Part shown: positions 1 through 8,371 of the stretch, piece after piece
Numbering within the stretch: the first letter of the stretch is position 1
Layout of the letters: each line of letters begins with the position of its first letter
Source of the DNA: Deltaproteobacteria bacterium
Lineage (GTDB): Bacteria > Myxococcota > Myxococcia > SLRQ01
Assembly (NCBI GenBank): GCA_029210625.1
Contig: JARGFU010000020.1
Coordinates: 15,548 to 79,547 of the forward strand
Length of the DNA: 64,000 nucleotides
Direction of reading: 5' to 3'
Notes under the pieces: generated by a model
Seen by the model: the letters and a program-made list of their open reading frames with translations, nothing else
The model's database searches: none
Told to the model about the DNA's origin: nothing
Translations under genes and position numbers: made by a program

Positions 1-108
1 CTTCGCGGCGGCCTTCTTCGCCGGCTTCTTGGCGGCCTTCGCGGCGGCCTTCTTCGCCGGCTTCTTGGCGGCCTTCGCGGCGGCCTTCTTCACCGGCTTC
101 TTGGCGGC
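1..108. repeat. 36-bp in-frame tandem repeat encoding the KAAKKPAKKAAA tail
   Basis: Three copies of a 36-bp unit occupy 1-36, 37-72 and 73-108. The first two are identical and the third differs by one base (Ala to Val). The array continues off the left edge and degenerates just after 108. It codes for the lysine/alanine/proline tail of the minus-strand MaoC gene. Confidence 0.9.
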
Positions 109-693
109 CTTCGCGGCTGCTCCCCCGGCGCCCGCCCGGGGCTGCCGCTTCCGGGACCGGGCCATCGGAGCCCCGATCCGATCCTGGAGGGACTCGCTGC
201 TGGCCCGGCCGAGGACCACCGGCCCCTCGCCCCGGGCCTGCCTCGCCTCGTCCTCGACGCTGTGGAAGAGCCGCACCCGCGCGCTGCCCTTGAAGACCAG
301 CTCACCCTTGCGGTTCTCGCCCCAGAGCTCGAGGCCGGCGCAGTAGCAGCCTTCCTCGTGGGTGAGCTCCGCCACCCGTCCGTGGCACACGATCTGGTCT
401 CCGGGCCAGACGATCTTGATGAAGCGGGCCGAGAGGTGCTCCAGGTGGCTGCCCGCCCCCTGCCAGCGGGTGACCATCCGGCCGGCGTAGCCCATCGCCA
501 TCATGCTGTGGGCGTGCACGCTGGGCATCCCCGCCTCCCGGGCGGCGATCTCGTCGATGTGCATGGGGTCGAAGTCCCCGGAGGCCGCCGCGTAGCGGAC
601 GATCTGCACTCGATCGATGGGCCTCGAGGTCAGCGTCTCGAGCGTGTCTCCCACGCTCAGCTCCGACCAGTACCTGCGGTGATTGTCCTGCAT
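1..693 (-). CDS. MaoC-family hot-dog dehydratase with histone H1-like tail (C-terminus beyond window)
   Basis: Starts at ATG 693 and stays open to the left edge (231 residues seen), so the C-terminus is missing. Residues 1-150 form a MaoC hot-dog fold with the hydratase signature SGDFDPMH at 38-45, whose Asp40 and His45 are the expected catalytic pair. Such enzymes hydrate or dehydrate enoyl-CoA or 3-hydroxyacyl thioesters. From about residue 177 the protein turns basic, and from 192 it is a repeated K/A/P tail with a 12-residue period (PAKKAAAKAAKK) like histone H1. The dehydratase half is secure from the motif. The tail's role is unknown; it could bind nucleic acid or polyphosphate, or tether the enzyme. 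It lies 25 bp downstream of a second hot-dog gene, suggesting a heteromeric dehydratase similar to HadAB/Htd2 types. Confidence 0.85.
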   Translation of the reverse strand, partial: MQDNHRRYWSELSVGDTLETLTSRPIDRVQIVRYAAASGDFDPMHIDEIAAREAGMPSVHAHSMMAMGYAGRMVTRWQGAGSHLEHLSARFIKIVWPGDQIVCHGRVAELTHEEGCYCAGLELWGENRKGELVFKGSARVRLFHSVEDEARQARGEGPVVLGRASSESLQDRIGAPMARSRKRQPRAGAGGAAAKAAKKPVKKAAAKAAKKPAKKAAAKAAKKPAKKAAAK

Positions 694-718
694 GTCCGCT
701 CCGACCCTTCCCTTCCTT

Positions 719-1153
719 CTAGACCCTGGCCACCAGCTGGTGGCGGCCCCGGTAGACGACCTCGCCCGAGGTCAGGCGGCCGGTCTCGGAGATCACCACG
801 AGCTCCATGGCGCCGCTGATCCCGTCCCGGCTGGAGATCTCGTCGATCCGGTGGGTGACGAGGATCGTCTCCCCCACCACGATCGGCCGCTCGTACTCGA
901 AGACCTGCTCCGCCAGGAGCACCTCTCCGTTCGCCACCCCGAGCAGCTCGCGCAGATCGGAGCCCGCCTCGAAGGTGACCGGGAAGGTGGGCGGCGCGAC
1001 GATGCCGGGATAGCCCATCGCCCGGGCCGCGCGCTCGCTGCGGTGGATGGGGTTGTCCTCTCCGAGCGCATCGGCGAAGCGCCTCACCGCGCCCCGCTCC
1101 ACCAGGTTCCTCCCCGGTGTCGTCGTCCGACCCACCAGCCTGCGATCGAGCAT
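719..1153 (-). CDS. FAS1-like / MaoC N-terminal-type dehydratase subunit
   Basis: 144 residues from ATG 1153. Open frame continues upstream, but similarity to hot-dog dehydratases begins only at MLDRRLVGRTT. Residues 31-37 read GEDNPIH, a variant of the GDxNPxH hydratase signature with Glu for the first Asp; a hot-dog core with GYPGIVAPPTFP follows. This is the MaoC_dehydrat_N family, normally the partner subunit of a second MaoC protein in an (R)-specific 3-hydroxyacyl-thioester dehydratase. The next gene on the same strand, 25 bp downstream, is exactly such a partner, so a heterodimer is inferred. Substrate (fatty acyl, polyketide or mycolate-like) cannot be told from the sequence. Confidence 0.8.
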   Translation of the reverse strand: MLDRRLVGRTTTPGRNLVERGAVRRFADALGEDNPIHRSERAARAMGYPGIVAPPTFPVTFEAGSDLRELLGVANGEVLLAEQVFEYERPIVVGETILVTHRIDEISSRDGISGAMELVVISETGRLTSGEVVYRGRHQLVARV

Positions 1154-1404
1154 CTGACCCTCCTGGCCACCCAATGGCCGGCCTCGCCCCGGTTGGCGCG
1201 GGTGACTCCTGCACTTCCCGCGTTCCCCCGCAGCCCGGGCAGAGGCCCGATCCCGGCGCTGCGCGCCACAGACTACCGGTCTACGCGGGCCGATCAAGCG
1301 TCCATGTTGGGGGCCGGGGACCCCCGGGGGCCCCGGAAATGCCAAATTCTGCCCCTATGGGCCCAATTGACGGCCAGCGGACCCCGTGCGACGCTCGACC
1401 CACC

Positions 1405-1839
1405 ATGTCCAAGAAGAGCCAGCAGACCGCCCTCAACAATCATTTCGCCATCGAGCAGGCTGATCTGCAGACGAGGGTGCTGCTGCTCGAGGACCTGGTG
1501 GCGACCCTGGAGCAGACCCTCTCCGGCCTGCTGGCTCACCTCCAGGCCAGCGGAGACCTCGCCCCCGACGCGAGCTTCGCCCGGAAGTGGGACGAGGCCC
1601 TCGCGATCCTGCGAGAGGCGGGCTGGAAGGAGCGCCCGCTGCCAGGCGAGGCGCCCAAGGCGGGCGTCACCTGCCCGGGCTGCAGCTCGGTGCTCCGCAA
1701 CGTCACCGGCGCGCCCGGTGAGCGCTGCGACTGGTGCGGTCACGTCTTCGTGCTCGTCTGCCCCGGCTGCCAGCGGGAGCTGGAGAACCTCTTCGGTGAA
1801 CCGGGGGACGTCTGCCTCCACTGTCAGCACCGCTTCTAG
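1405..1839 (+). CDS. Small coiled-coil protein with two C-terminal zinc ribbons
   Basis: 144 residues from ATG 1405; the longer open frame upstream is low-complexity and was not used. Residues 15-50 look helical and could form a coiled coil. The C-terminus has four CxxC knuckles, C90/C93, C108/C111, C119/C122 and C137/C140, enough for two treble-clef or rubredoxin-like zinc sites. No enzymatic motif is visible. The next gene, 15 bp downstream on the same strand, also starts with a zinc ribbon, so the two are probably co-transcribed. Function unknown; structural or protein-binding role inferred. Confidence 0.75.
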   Translation: MSKKSQQTALNNHFAIEQADLQTRVLLLEDLVATLEQTLSGLLAHLQASGDLAPDASFARKWDEALAILREAGWKERPLPGEAPKAGVTCPGCSSVLRNVTGAPGERCDWCGHVFVLVCPGCQRELENLFGEPGDVCLHCQHRF

Positions 1840-1854
1840 GCTACAATACCGCCG

Positions 1855-2973
1855 ATGCAATGCCCGGAGTGTGGAAGCGAGCAGCCCGACGGCACCGCGA
1901 TCTGCGACGCCTGTGATGCGATCATCGATCCCTCCTTCCTGGGGGAGGATGCGCCGGAATTCGACGACGAGGGCACCGACCCGGGCCTCGCGGCGGCGCC
2001 GCGGGGCGAGCCCGGCACCCAGATCTTCGACGCGGGAGACTCCCTGGGGCGGGACGAGGGGACCGAGAACTTCGACTCCGGCGAGGCGGGCACCTACGTC
2101 GGCGGCGCGCCGGCCGGGCCCCCGGGCCGCGGCGACGAGGTGGACGAGCCTCCCACCGCCGCCCGGGCCACCGTGCCCGAGGTCCCCGAGGACGACGGGG
2201 AGTACGAATACGAGGACGAGTACGAGGAGGAAGAGGAGCCGTGGGTTCCTCCCGCCGCGAAGCCGGCGCGCGAGGAGTTCGACTACCGCAAGTACGTGAG
2301 CGAGGAGCCGGCGCCCGCCCCCGAGCCCGCCGCGGCCGCCCCGCAGGCCGGGCGCTCCCGCGGCGGCGCCATCGGACGCGCCCGCGGAGGGTCACCCTCC
2401 CCCGCCGTCTCCCCGGGCACCGATCCCGGAGGCTCCGGGGGCGTTCGCGGCGCCCTGGAGTTCGACACCTCCTCCCAGATGATGGACGACTACGAGGCCA
2501 TGGCCCGCAAGCTCTGGGAGAGCTTCATGGGCCTACCGGCCACCGAGAAGGTCTCCATCATCGGCGCCTCCCTGGCCGCCCTCACCGTCCTCTTTCCCTG
2601 GCGGATCGACGTCTCCCCGGCCGGCGTGGCCGACGAGACCATCGGCCTGGTCGGCATGGGCTGGGTGGGCCTCCTCCTGGCCGTCGCCGCCCTGGGCATC
2701 AACTGGTACCGGCTCACCCAGCCGGGCGCGGCCGACAAGGCCCGCACCCTGGCCCTGGCCGTGGTCGGGACCTGCGGGGCGGGGCTCCTCTGGAGCGTCA
2801 TCAGCCTGGGCGCCGCGGCCAGCGGCGGCGAGGTGATGGTGGGAAATCCCCACGGGGTCACGCCGGGGCCGGGCTACGGCCTCTTCATGCACCTCGTCGC
2901 CTGGACGGTGGCGGGGATCGGCGCGGTGGTCTCCCTGAAGGACCTCCCCACCAGCCGGCGCCGGCGCCACTGA
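1855..2973 (+). CDS. Zinc-ribbon membrane protein with acidic disordered linker
   Basis: 372 residues. An N-terminal zinc ribbon (C3, C6, C17, C20) begins at the start codon, supporting that start. Residues 25-200 are a Glu/Asp/Pro/Gly-rich low-complexity linker with a run of acidic residues near 120. The C-terminal third has four likely membrane helices around residues 225-360. This is the common zinc_ribbon-linker-membrane architecture of uncharacterised bacterial proteins. It lies just after another zinc-ribbon gene. Its stop codon directly abuts the stop of the convergent thioredoxin-fusion gene. Function unknown. Confidence 0.75.
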   Translation: MQCPECGSEQPDGTAICDACDAIIDPSFLGEDAPEFDDEGTDPGLAAAPRGEPGTQIFDAGDSLGRDEGTENFDSGEAGTYVGGAPAGPPGRGDEVDEPPTAARATVPEVPEDDGEYEYEDEYEEEEEPWVPPAAKPAREEFDYRKYVSEEPAPAPEPAAAAPQAGRSRGGAIGRARGGSPSPAVSPGTDPGGSGGVRGALEFDTSSQMMDDYEAMARKLWESFMGLPATEKVSIIGASLAALTVLFPWRIDVSPAGVADETIGLVGMGWVGLLLAVAALGINWYRLTQPGAADKARTLALAVVGTCGAGLLWSVISLGAAASGGEVMVGNPHGVTPGPGYGLFMHLVAWTVAGIGAVVSLKDLPTSRRRRH

Positions 2974-3807
2974 TCAGCCGCCGACGAGGGTGCGGAAGTA
3001 GTCCACCGAGGCGGGGGAGGCCCAGTCCCGCGGCCCGATGAACTTCGCGACCACCCGGCCGTCGGGGTCCACGACGTAGGTCTCGGGGAACTTCACCGTG
3101 CCCCAGGCCCGCGTCACCTTCTGCCCCTCGTCCATGAGCACCGGGAAGGGCGGCAGGTTGCCCGAGAAGAACTTCCGCACGTCGCCCACCGAGTCGTCCT
3201 CGCTGATCGCCAGCACCACGAAGCCGCTCTGCTCGAGGGCCTGATGCAGCCGCAGGATGGAGGGCAGCTCCTCGACGCAGGGCGGGCACCAGGTGGCCCA
3301 GAAGTTCACGAAGACGGTCTTGCCCCGGTAGTCCGTCAGGCTCACCGGGGTGCCGGTGAGATCCTTGAGGGTGAACTCGGAGGCGAGCTGATCCATGTGC
3401 AGCCCGTTGAGCTCCACCGGGATCGGCTGCACCGGTCCGAGGAGCCAGCGGGCCATGCTCTCGCCCACCGGCGCCAGGGCGAGGACCAGGCCCACCAGGA
3501 GGATGACCAGGCGATCCCGGGGGGTGATCAGCGGCTGTAGCTTCACGGTGTCCATCGTTCGCGCTCCCCCAGCGCGCTTCAGACGTGCTCGCAGCGCCGG
3601 GGCGTCGAGACGATACTTGAAGGCTCGATGGCCGTCCACGTGGAGGACCGGGATCTCGAGCCGGTAGCGCTCGAAGAGCTCGGGATCGGCGGTGATGTCG
3701 TGCTCCACCAGCCGGAGCGGGATCTCGCGGCCCACCTCCTCGATCACGGCCTTCATCTCCTCGCAGAGGCCACAGTCGTCCTTGGTGTAGAGATCGAGGC
3801 GGATCAT
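2974..3807 (-). CDS. Glutaredoxin-like domain fused through a membrane helix to a TlpA/ResA thioredoxin domain
   Basis: 277 residues from ATG 3807 (an in-frame alternative at 3825 adds six residues; MIRLDLYTKDDCGLC is the natural glutaredoxin N-terminus). Residues 1-80 are a glutaredoxin/DUF836-type fold with C12-G-L-C15. Residues about 98-118 form one membrane helix. Residues 140-277 are a TlpA/ResA domain with NFWATWCPPC (C174, C177) and the cis-proline region KFPETYVVD. TlpA-type domains normally face the periplasm and reduce cytochrome c apoproteins or other thiols; the glutaredoxin-like half would face the cytoplasm. The fusion is seen directly; electron transfer across the membrane is speculation. 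Confidence 0.85.
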   Translation of the reverse strand: MIRLDLYTKDDCGLCEEMKAVIEEVGREIPLRLVEHDITADPELFERYRLEIPVLHVDGHRAFKYRLDAPALRARLKRAGGARTMDTVKLQPLITPRDRLVILLVGLVLALAPVGESMARWLLGPVQPIPVELNGLHMDQLASEFTLKDLTGTPVSLTDYRGKTVFVNFWATWCPPCVEELPSILRLHQALEQSGFVVLAISEDDSVGDVRKFFSGNLPPFPVLMDEGQKVTRAWGTVKFPETYVVDPDGRVVAKFIGPRDWASPASVDYFRTLVGG

Positions 3808-3879
3808 CGGGCGGCAACCTACCACGGGGGTAGCGGGCCTCGCTTGCCGCTGACGGGCCCCCCGGTGGATGATGCGGCG

Positions 3880-5043
3880 ATGGTGGGGCTCCAGGGCGAT
3901 CTGCGAACGATGTCACTGGCGGAGCTGCTGCGCTTCGTCGTGGGCAAGGGGCTGAAGGGGACCATCCGCTGCGCCCAGGGCCCGAACGAGAAGAGCTTCG
4001 TGGTGATCGACGGCCAGGCGGTGCTGGCCTCCTCCAACGACGCCCGGGAGTACCTCGGGCAGTTCCTGATCAACTTCGGTCACGTCACCGAGCAGCAGCT
4101 CGACGAGGCCTTCGAGACCCAGCGCCAGACCACGGTCTACCTCGGCAAGATCCTCACGATGATCGATCTGGTCAGCGAGCCCGAGCTCGAGGCCGTCCTG
4201 CAGCTGAAGATCCGCGAGACGGTCCTCTCCCTCACCGAGTGGACCTACGGCACCTTCTTCTTCCAGCAGGACGTCGTGCCCGACCTCGGCCCGGGGGTGC
4301 AGGTGGCGGTGACGCTGGCCAACATCGAGGAGGAGGCCGACTTCCGCCGGACCGCCTGGGAGTCGATCCGCCAGGTCTTCCCCCGCGGCACCGACCTCCT
4401 CCGGGTCGATCGCGCCGCCCTCGCCGCGGACCACAACAACCCGCTGGATCTGCGCATCCTGGAGTACGCCGAGCAGGGCGAGTCCATCGACGGCATCGCG
4501 CTGCACCTCCACGCCACGCCCTTCGCCTTCTACCAGCGCCTCTTCTCGCTCTACCGCCTCGGGGTGGTGGCGCCCGTCGAGGCCCCGGAGCTCGACGAGG
4601 TGGAGGTGGAGGTGGTGGACCTCGACGCCATCCCGGACGTGATGGGGGCGGCCGCCGACCTCGGCTCCCTCCTCGCCCAGGTGAAGACCTTCCTCGAGGC
4701 CGGGCGCTTCGACGAGGCGGAGACGGTCGCCCGCCGGGCCACCGCCCTGGAGCCGACCGACGCCACGGCGCAGACCGCCCTGCGGGAGGCCGAGCTCCTC
4801 CTCCTCACCCGGCTGCGGGACGAGCTCCTCGTGCAGCCCCGCTGCCCGCGGCTGGTGAGGGACCCCCGGCAGCTCGATCCCCAGAGCCTCGGCCCGGCCG
4901 AGCGCTACCTGATGAAGCGCTTCGACGGGACCCGGACCTTGAGCCAGGTGATCCGGGTCAGCCCGATCCGCGAGCTCGACGCCCTGAAGCTGGTCAAGCG
5001 CTTCCTGGCCACCGGCGTGGTGGTGCTCGAGGAGCCGGCCTAG
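3880..5043 (+). CDS. DUF4388 (PATAN-like) regulatory/scaffold protein
   Basis: 387 residues. ATG 3880 was chosen because the DUF4388 signature [15 protein letters not shown] starts immediately after; upstream frame sequence is antisense to the neighbour. Residues 1-150 form the DUF4388 domain, typical of delta-proteobacterial signalling proteins and often linked to gliding, two-component and GTPase modules. Around 200-235 a winged-helix-like segment follows ([18 protein letters not shown]), then a helical repeat-like stretch near 275-310, and a second winged-helix-like segment at the C-terminus. No catalytic motif. The stop overlaps the convergent DAHP synthase stop by 4 bp. Confidence 0.75.
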   Translation: MVGLQGDLRTMSLAELLRFVVGKGLKGTIRCAQGPNEKSFVVIDGQAVLASSNDAREYLGQFLINFGHVTEQQLDEAFETQRQTTVYLGKILTMIDLVSEPELEAVLQLKIRETVLSLTEWTYGTFFFQQDVVPDLGPGVQVAVTLANIEEEADFRRTAWESIRQVFPRGTDLLRVDRAALAADHNNPLDLRILEYAEQGESIDGIALHLHATPFAFYQRLFSLYRLGVVAPVEAPELDEVEVEVVDLDAIPDVMGAAADLGSLLAQVKTFLEAGRFDEAETVARRATALEPTDATAQTALREAELLLLTRLRDELLVQPRCPRLVRDPRQLDPQSLGPAERYLMKRFDGTRTLSQVIRVSPIRELDALKLVKRFLATGVVVLEEPA

Positions 5044-6053
5044 GAGGCCTCGGCGAGCGCGGCGCGCAGCGCCTTCAGCTGCGCGGCCAGGGTCCGGAAG
5101 TCGGCCGGGGTGAGGGCCTGGGGGCCGTCCGAGAGGGCGTCGGCCGGGGCCCCGTGGACCTCGACCATCACGCCGTCGGCGCCGGCGGCGAGCGCGGCCC
5201 GGGCCATGGGCGCGACGAGCTCCCGCACCCCGGTGGCGTGGCTCGGATCCACGATCACCGGCAGGTGGGACTCGCGCTGCAGCACGCAGACCGCGGAGAG
5301 GTCGAGGGTGTTGCGGGTCGCCGTCTCGAAGGTCCGGATCCCGCGCTCGCAGAGGATGATCTGGGTGTTGCCGCGGCTGGCGACGTACTCGGCCGCCATC
5401 AGCAGCTCCTGGATCGTCGCCGACATCCCCCGCTTGAGCATCACCGGCAGGCCGGCGTCCCCCACCGCCTCGAGGAGGGAGAAGTTCTGCATGTTCCGGG
5501 CGCCGATCTGCAGGATGTCGGCGGTGGCGGCCACCACCTCGAGGGTCTCGGTGTCCTTCACCTCGGTGATGATCGGGAGGCCCGTCTCCTCCCGGGCCTC
5601 GGCGAGGATCGCGAGCCCCTCCTCCTTCAGGCCCTGGAAGGCATAGGGGCTGGTCCGCGGCTTGAAGGCGCCGCCCCGCAGCACGTGGGCGCCGGCGGCG
5701 GCCACCTCCCGGGCGACCCCGAGGGTCTGCTCGCGGGACTCGACCGAGCAGGGGCCGGCCATGATCGTGAACTCGCCCCCGCCGATGATCGTCCCCCGGC
5801 ACTCGATCCGCGTGCCCTCGGGCCGCATGTCCCGGCCCACGAGCTTGTAGGGGCGGGAGACGGGGATGCAGTCGGTCACGCCGGGCAGATCCGCGAAGGG
5901 GGTCGGATCGATGGCGCCCTTGTTGCCGGTGAGCCCGATGGCGGTGCGCCGCTCGCCGGGGATGGGGTGGGCCTGCAGGCCGAGCTTCTCGGCTCTCCGG
6001 CTGACGGCGTCGATCTGTTCGGGGGTGGCCCCGGGGGCCATGACGATGAGCAT
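5040..6053 (-). CDS. aroF: 3-deoxy-7-phosphoheptulonate synthase (DAHP synthase, type I-beta)
   Basis: 337 residues. Catalyses condensation of phosphoenolpyruvate with erythrose 4-phosphate, the first step of the shikimate pathway, in the cytoplasm. Residues 1-75 are the small ferredoxin/ACT-like N-terminal domain found in I-beta enzymes. The barrel follows with [46 protein letters not shown] and DPSHATG, which hold the metal and phosphate ligands. Length is normal for this subclass. The gene starts 43 bp downstream of the export-ATPase module on the same strand, but no functional link is evident. Confidence 0.95.
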   Translation of the reverse strand: MLIVMAPGATPEQIDAVSRRAEKLGLQAHPIPGERRTAIGLTGNKGAIDPTPFADLPGVTDCIPVSRPYKLVGRDMRPEGTRIECRGTIIGGGEFTIMAGPCSVESREQTLGVAREVAAAGAHVLRGGAFKPRTSPYAFQGLKEEGLAILAEAREETGLPIITEVKDTETLEVVAATADILQIGARNMQNFSLLEAVGDAGLPVMLKRGMSATIQELLMAAEYVASRGNTQIILCERGIRTFETATRNTLDLSAVCVLQRESHLPVIVDPSHATGVRELVAPMARAALAAGADGVMVEVHGAPADALSDGPQALTPADFRTLAAQLKALRAALAEAS

Positions 6054-6096
6054 GCTGTCCTCGCTGTTCGCGCTTCGGTCCGGCCTTCGAGGCGCG

Positions 6097-6447
6097 CTAC
6101 CCTACCTCTCCGGCCAGACGGCCGTACACCCGCCGAAGCCGCAACCACCGGCGGCGCGCCCCGGCTGCCTCCCGTTCATGCACCCCGAGCGCCGCCCTCG
6201 CAAGCCGCACCTCGCTGCCGGCCGCCTCGAGCTCCTGCCGCAGGACCGAGGCGCGGGCCCGGCTCGAGGCCACCACGCCCCGCCAGCCCGCCGCCGCGAT
6301 CCGCGCGAGCGCCGCCCGGGCCGCCGCCTCCTCCCGGAGGGAGCGCTCGAGCCCTGCCCGGGCCGAGGCCTGCGCCCCCGCGGCCCGGGCCATCGCCTCG
6401 GCGGCCTCGTCCACCCGCCTCCGGGCGAGGGTCCGGCGCGCGCTCAC
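6097..6447 (-). CDS. FliJ/SctO-like stalk protein of an export ATPase
   Basis: 116 residues from GTG 6447, whose GTGA overlaps the stop of the ATPase gene by 4 bp. The product is almost entirely helical and rich in Ala, Arg and Glu, as expected of the two-helix coiled coil that inserts in the FliI/SctN hexamer. Sequence alone would not identify such a protein; assignment rests on position directly after a FliI/SctN ATPase, on size and on composition. Last gene of the three-gene module. Confidence 0.65.
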   Translation of the reverse strand: MSARRTLARRRVDEAAEAMARAAGAQASARAGLERSLREEAAARAALARIAAAGWRGVVASSRARASVLRQELEAAGSEVRLARAALGVHEREAAGARRRWLRLRRVYGRLAGEVG

Positions 6448-7754
6448 GCCGCCACCCGCAGGAGCGCCTCCCGCAGCGCCCCGGGACCGGCGGGCTCCCC
6501 CTCCTGCTGCAGCAGCGCCTCGATCCCGGGCCAGCGCGCCAGAGCCTCGTCGCCCTCCGGATCCCGGCCCGGCTCCCAGGCGCCGAGCACCATCAGCTCC
6601 CGGCGCTCCTCCTGGAGGCGGGCCCAGCGCCGCAGCCGGCGCGCGGCCCGGAGGTGCTCCTCGTCGGCCACCTGCTGGGCCAGGCGGCTCAGGGAGGCGA
6701 CGGGATCGAGGGCCGGGTAGTGGCCGCGCTCGGCGAGCTCCCGCGAGAGGACGAGGTGCCCGTCGAGGAGCCCGCGGAGCTCCTCCTCGAGGCCGGAGCC
6801 CTCCTCGAGGACGGTGTAGATCGCGCTCATCCTTCCGTGGGCGTCGTTCCCGGCGCGCTCGAGCAGGCGGGGCAGGCGGGCGAGGGCCGAGGCCGGGTAG
6901 CCGGCGGGCCCGAGGGGCTCCCCGGCCGAGAGGGCGATCTCCCGCTCCGCCCGCAGGTGACGGGTGAGGGAGTCGACCAGGAGGACGACCTCCCGGCCCT
7001 CCCGGCGGAAGTGCTCGGCCAGCGCCGTGGCCAGGGGGAGCGCCCGCGCCCGCTGGTGCGCCGGGGCCGCGCCGGTGGCGGCGACGATGAGGGTGCGCGC
7101 CCGCGCCTCGGCCGGCAGCCCGCGGCGGAGCTCCTCGAGCTCCCGGCCCCGCTCTCCCACCAGCGCGAGCACGACCACCTCGGCCTCCAGCCCGGCGGCG
7201 AGCCGCGCGACCAGCCGCGTCTTGCCGGTCCCGGCGGGCGCGAAGAGCCCCACCCGCCCGCCGCGCCCCAGGGTGCACAGGGCGTCGATCGACCGCACCC
7301 CCGTCCAGAGGGGCTCGTCCACCGGCCGCCGCGCGTGGGCCACCGGCGGGGGCGCGTCCAATCGCACCGGGGTGAGGCCGCGACGATCGAGGGCCGGCCC
7401 ACCGTCGAGGGGCCGGCAGAGGGGGTCGATGACCCGGCCCAGGAGCGCCGGCCCCGCCGCCGGGACCGGGGTACCCCGCAGGCGGACCGGCGCCCCGATC
7501 TCGAGGCCGGCGGCGGGCCCGCGGAGCAGGAGGGTCGCCTCGTCTCCGCGCAGCGCGACCACCTCCCCCTCCACCTCGCTCCCGGCGCCGGCGGCGGCGC
7601 TCGCCCCGAGCTGCGCCCCGGGCAGGTGCACCCGGGCGTGCTGCCCCCGGAGCGCCAGCAGGCTCCCCTCCGGCCGCAGCCGGGGCAGGCCCTCGAGCGC
7701 GCCGGCGGCGCCGCGCAGGCGCCCGAGGGTCTCGCGCAGCGGGTCGCGGCTCAC
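6444..7754 (-). CDS. FliI/SctN-type export ATPase
   Basis: 436 residues from GTG 7754, whose GTGA overlaps the upstream stop. ATPase that in flagellar and type III secretion systems unloads chaperones and energises export at the inner membrane. Seen: P-loop APAGTGKT (172-179), ALVGERGRE (197-205), Walker B VVLLVDSLTRHL, and the diagnostic LERAGND, IYTVLEEG, LDGHLVLSRELAERGHYPA. The match to F-type beta subunits is weaker than to FliI/SctN. The P-loop deviates from the usual AGSGVGKS, and the segment after IYTVLEEG is a few residues shorter than normal, so this is a divergent family member. No other flagellar or injectisome gene is in the window. Confidence 0.88.
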   Translation of the reverse strand: MSRDPLRETLGRLRGAAGALEGLPRLRPEGSLLALRGQHARVHLPGAQLGASAAAGAGSEVEGEVVALRGDEATLLLRGPAAGLEIGAPVRLRGTPVPAAGPALLGRVIDPLCRPLDGGPALDRRGLTPVRLDAPPPVAHARRPVDEPLWTGVRSIDALCTLGRGGRVGLFAPAGTGKTRLVARLAAGLEAEVVVLALVGERGRELEELRRGLPAEARARTLIVAATGAAPAHQRARALPLATALAEHFRREGREVVLLVDSLTRHLRAEREIALSAGEPLGPAGYPASALARLPRLLERAGNDAHGRMSAIYTVLEEGSGLEEELRGLLDGHLVLSRELAERGHYPALDPVASLSRLAQQVADEEHLRAARRLRRWARLQEERRELMVLGAWEPGRDPEGDEALARWPGIEALLQQEGEPAGPGALREALLRVAA

Positions 7755-8341
7755 GCGGGCTCCTCCCGGATCAAGCCCAGCGCGCCGGCGAGCGCGTCGA
7801 GGGCCAGGCCCGCCCGGGTCTCGACCCGGGCGTCGAGGCCCCCGCCGGGGAGGCGGGCCACCAGATCGCCGGGCGCGAGGGAGGCGTCCACGCGCACCTC
7901 GCCCTCGCCCTCCAGGGCGGCCCGGTCCGCGGGGTGCACCCGCAGCTGGATCTCGGCCCCCGGCGGCGCCCGCCGGTGGACCTCCCGCGCGAGCGCCCGC
8001 AGCAGTGGCCCGCGCTCGGCCGGGATCTCCCGCCACACCTGCTCGGCGACGGCGAGGCAGGCCTCGGCGGCGGCCTGGCAGAGGCGGATCCGCCGGAGAT
8101 GATCGGCCCGGGCCAGCCGCTCCCGGCGGCGCGCGAGCCAGCGCCCGGCGTCGCGGCGCAGCCGTCGCCGCTCCTCCGCCCGGAGCGCCTCGAGCTCGTC
8201 CCGCGCCGTGGCGCGGATCCGGTCGGCCTCTTGCTGCGCCTCCTCGAGCAGCTCGGCCGCCCGGTCCCGGGCCGCCAGCAGGTGCGCGGGGACGATCGGC
8301 CCCTCGAGGCGCAGCAGGCAGGAGAAGTCAGGTTCACCCAT
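7751..8341 (-). CDS. FliH/SctL-like stator protein of an export ATPase
   Basis: 196 residues from ATG 8341; a longer frame to 8512 has no family similarity. Residues 30-90 are an Arg/Glu/Ala-rich helix like the FliH/SctL/AtpF peripheral stalk. The C-terminal half contains IQLRVHPADRAAL and a Gly-rich finish with LDARVETRAGLALDAL, matching the globular C-terminal domain of FliH/SctL (which reads as V-x-x-P near the middle and D-x-R-x-E-x-x-x-G-x-x-D at the end). The adjoining ATPase gene supports the call. First gene of the module; a G-rich tract precedes it. Confidence 0.75.
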   Translation of the reverse strand: MGEPDFSCLLRLEGPIVPAHLLAARDRAAELLEEAQQEADRIRATARDELEALRAEERRRLRRDAGRWLARRRERLARADHLRRIRLCQAAAEACLAVAEQVWREIPAERGPLLRALAREVHRRAPPGAEIQLRVHPADRAALEGEGEVRVDASLAPGDLVARLPGGGLDARVETRAGLALDALAGALGLIREEPA

Positions 8342-8371
8342 GGTGCTCCCCTCTTCCAGGATGCGTGCCAG

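Noticed and set aside
1-108. 36-bp direct repeats resembling a CRISPR array
   Set aside because: There are no spacers; the repeats are contiguous and in frame with the MaoC protein tail.
1314-1336. GC palindrome ccgggga-cccccggggg-ccccgg upstream of the zinc-ribbon gene
   Set aside because: Stem is near-perfect but without loop or T-run; such palindromes are expected at this GC content. No -35/-10 boxes could be fixed next to it.
6444-7754. Calling the ATPase an F-type beta subunit
   Set aside because: LERAGND, LDGHLVLSRELAERGHYPA and the flanking FliH/FliJ-like genes match FliI/SctN and not F1.
4239-8102. Plus-strand open frame of nearly 3.9 kb
   Set aside because: It runs opposite aroF and the export-ATPase module and in the wrong frame of the DUF4388 gene. 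Product is Arg/Pro/Gly/Ala-rich noise.
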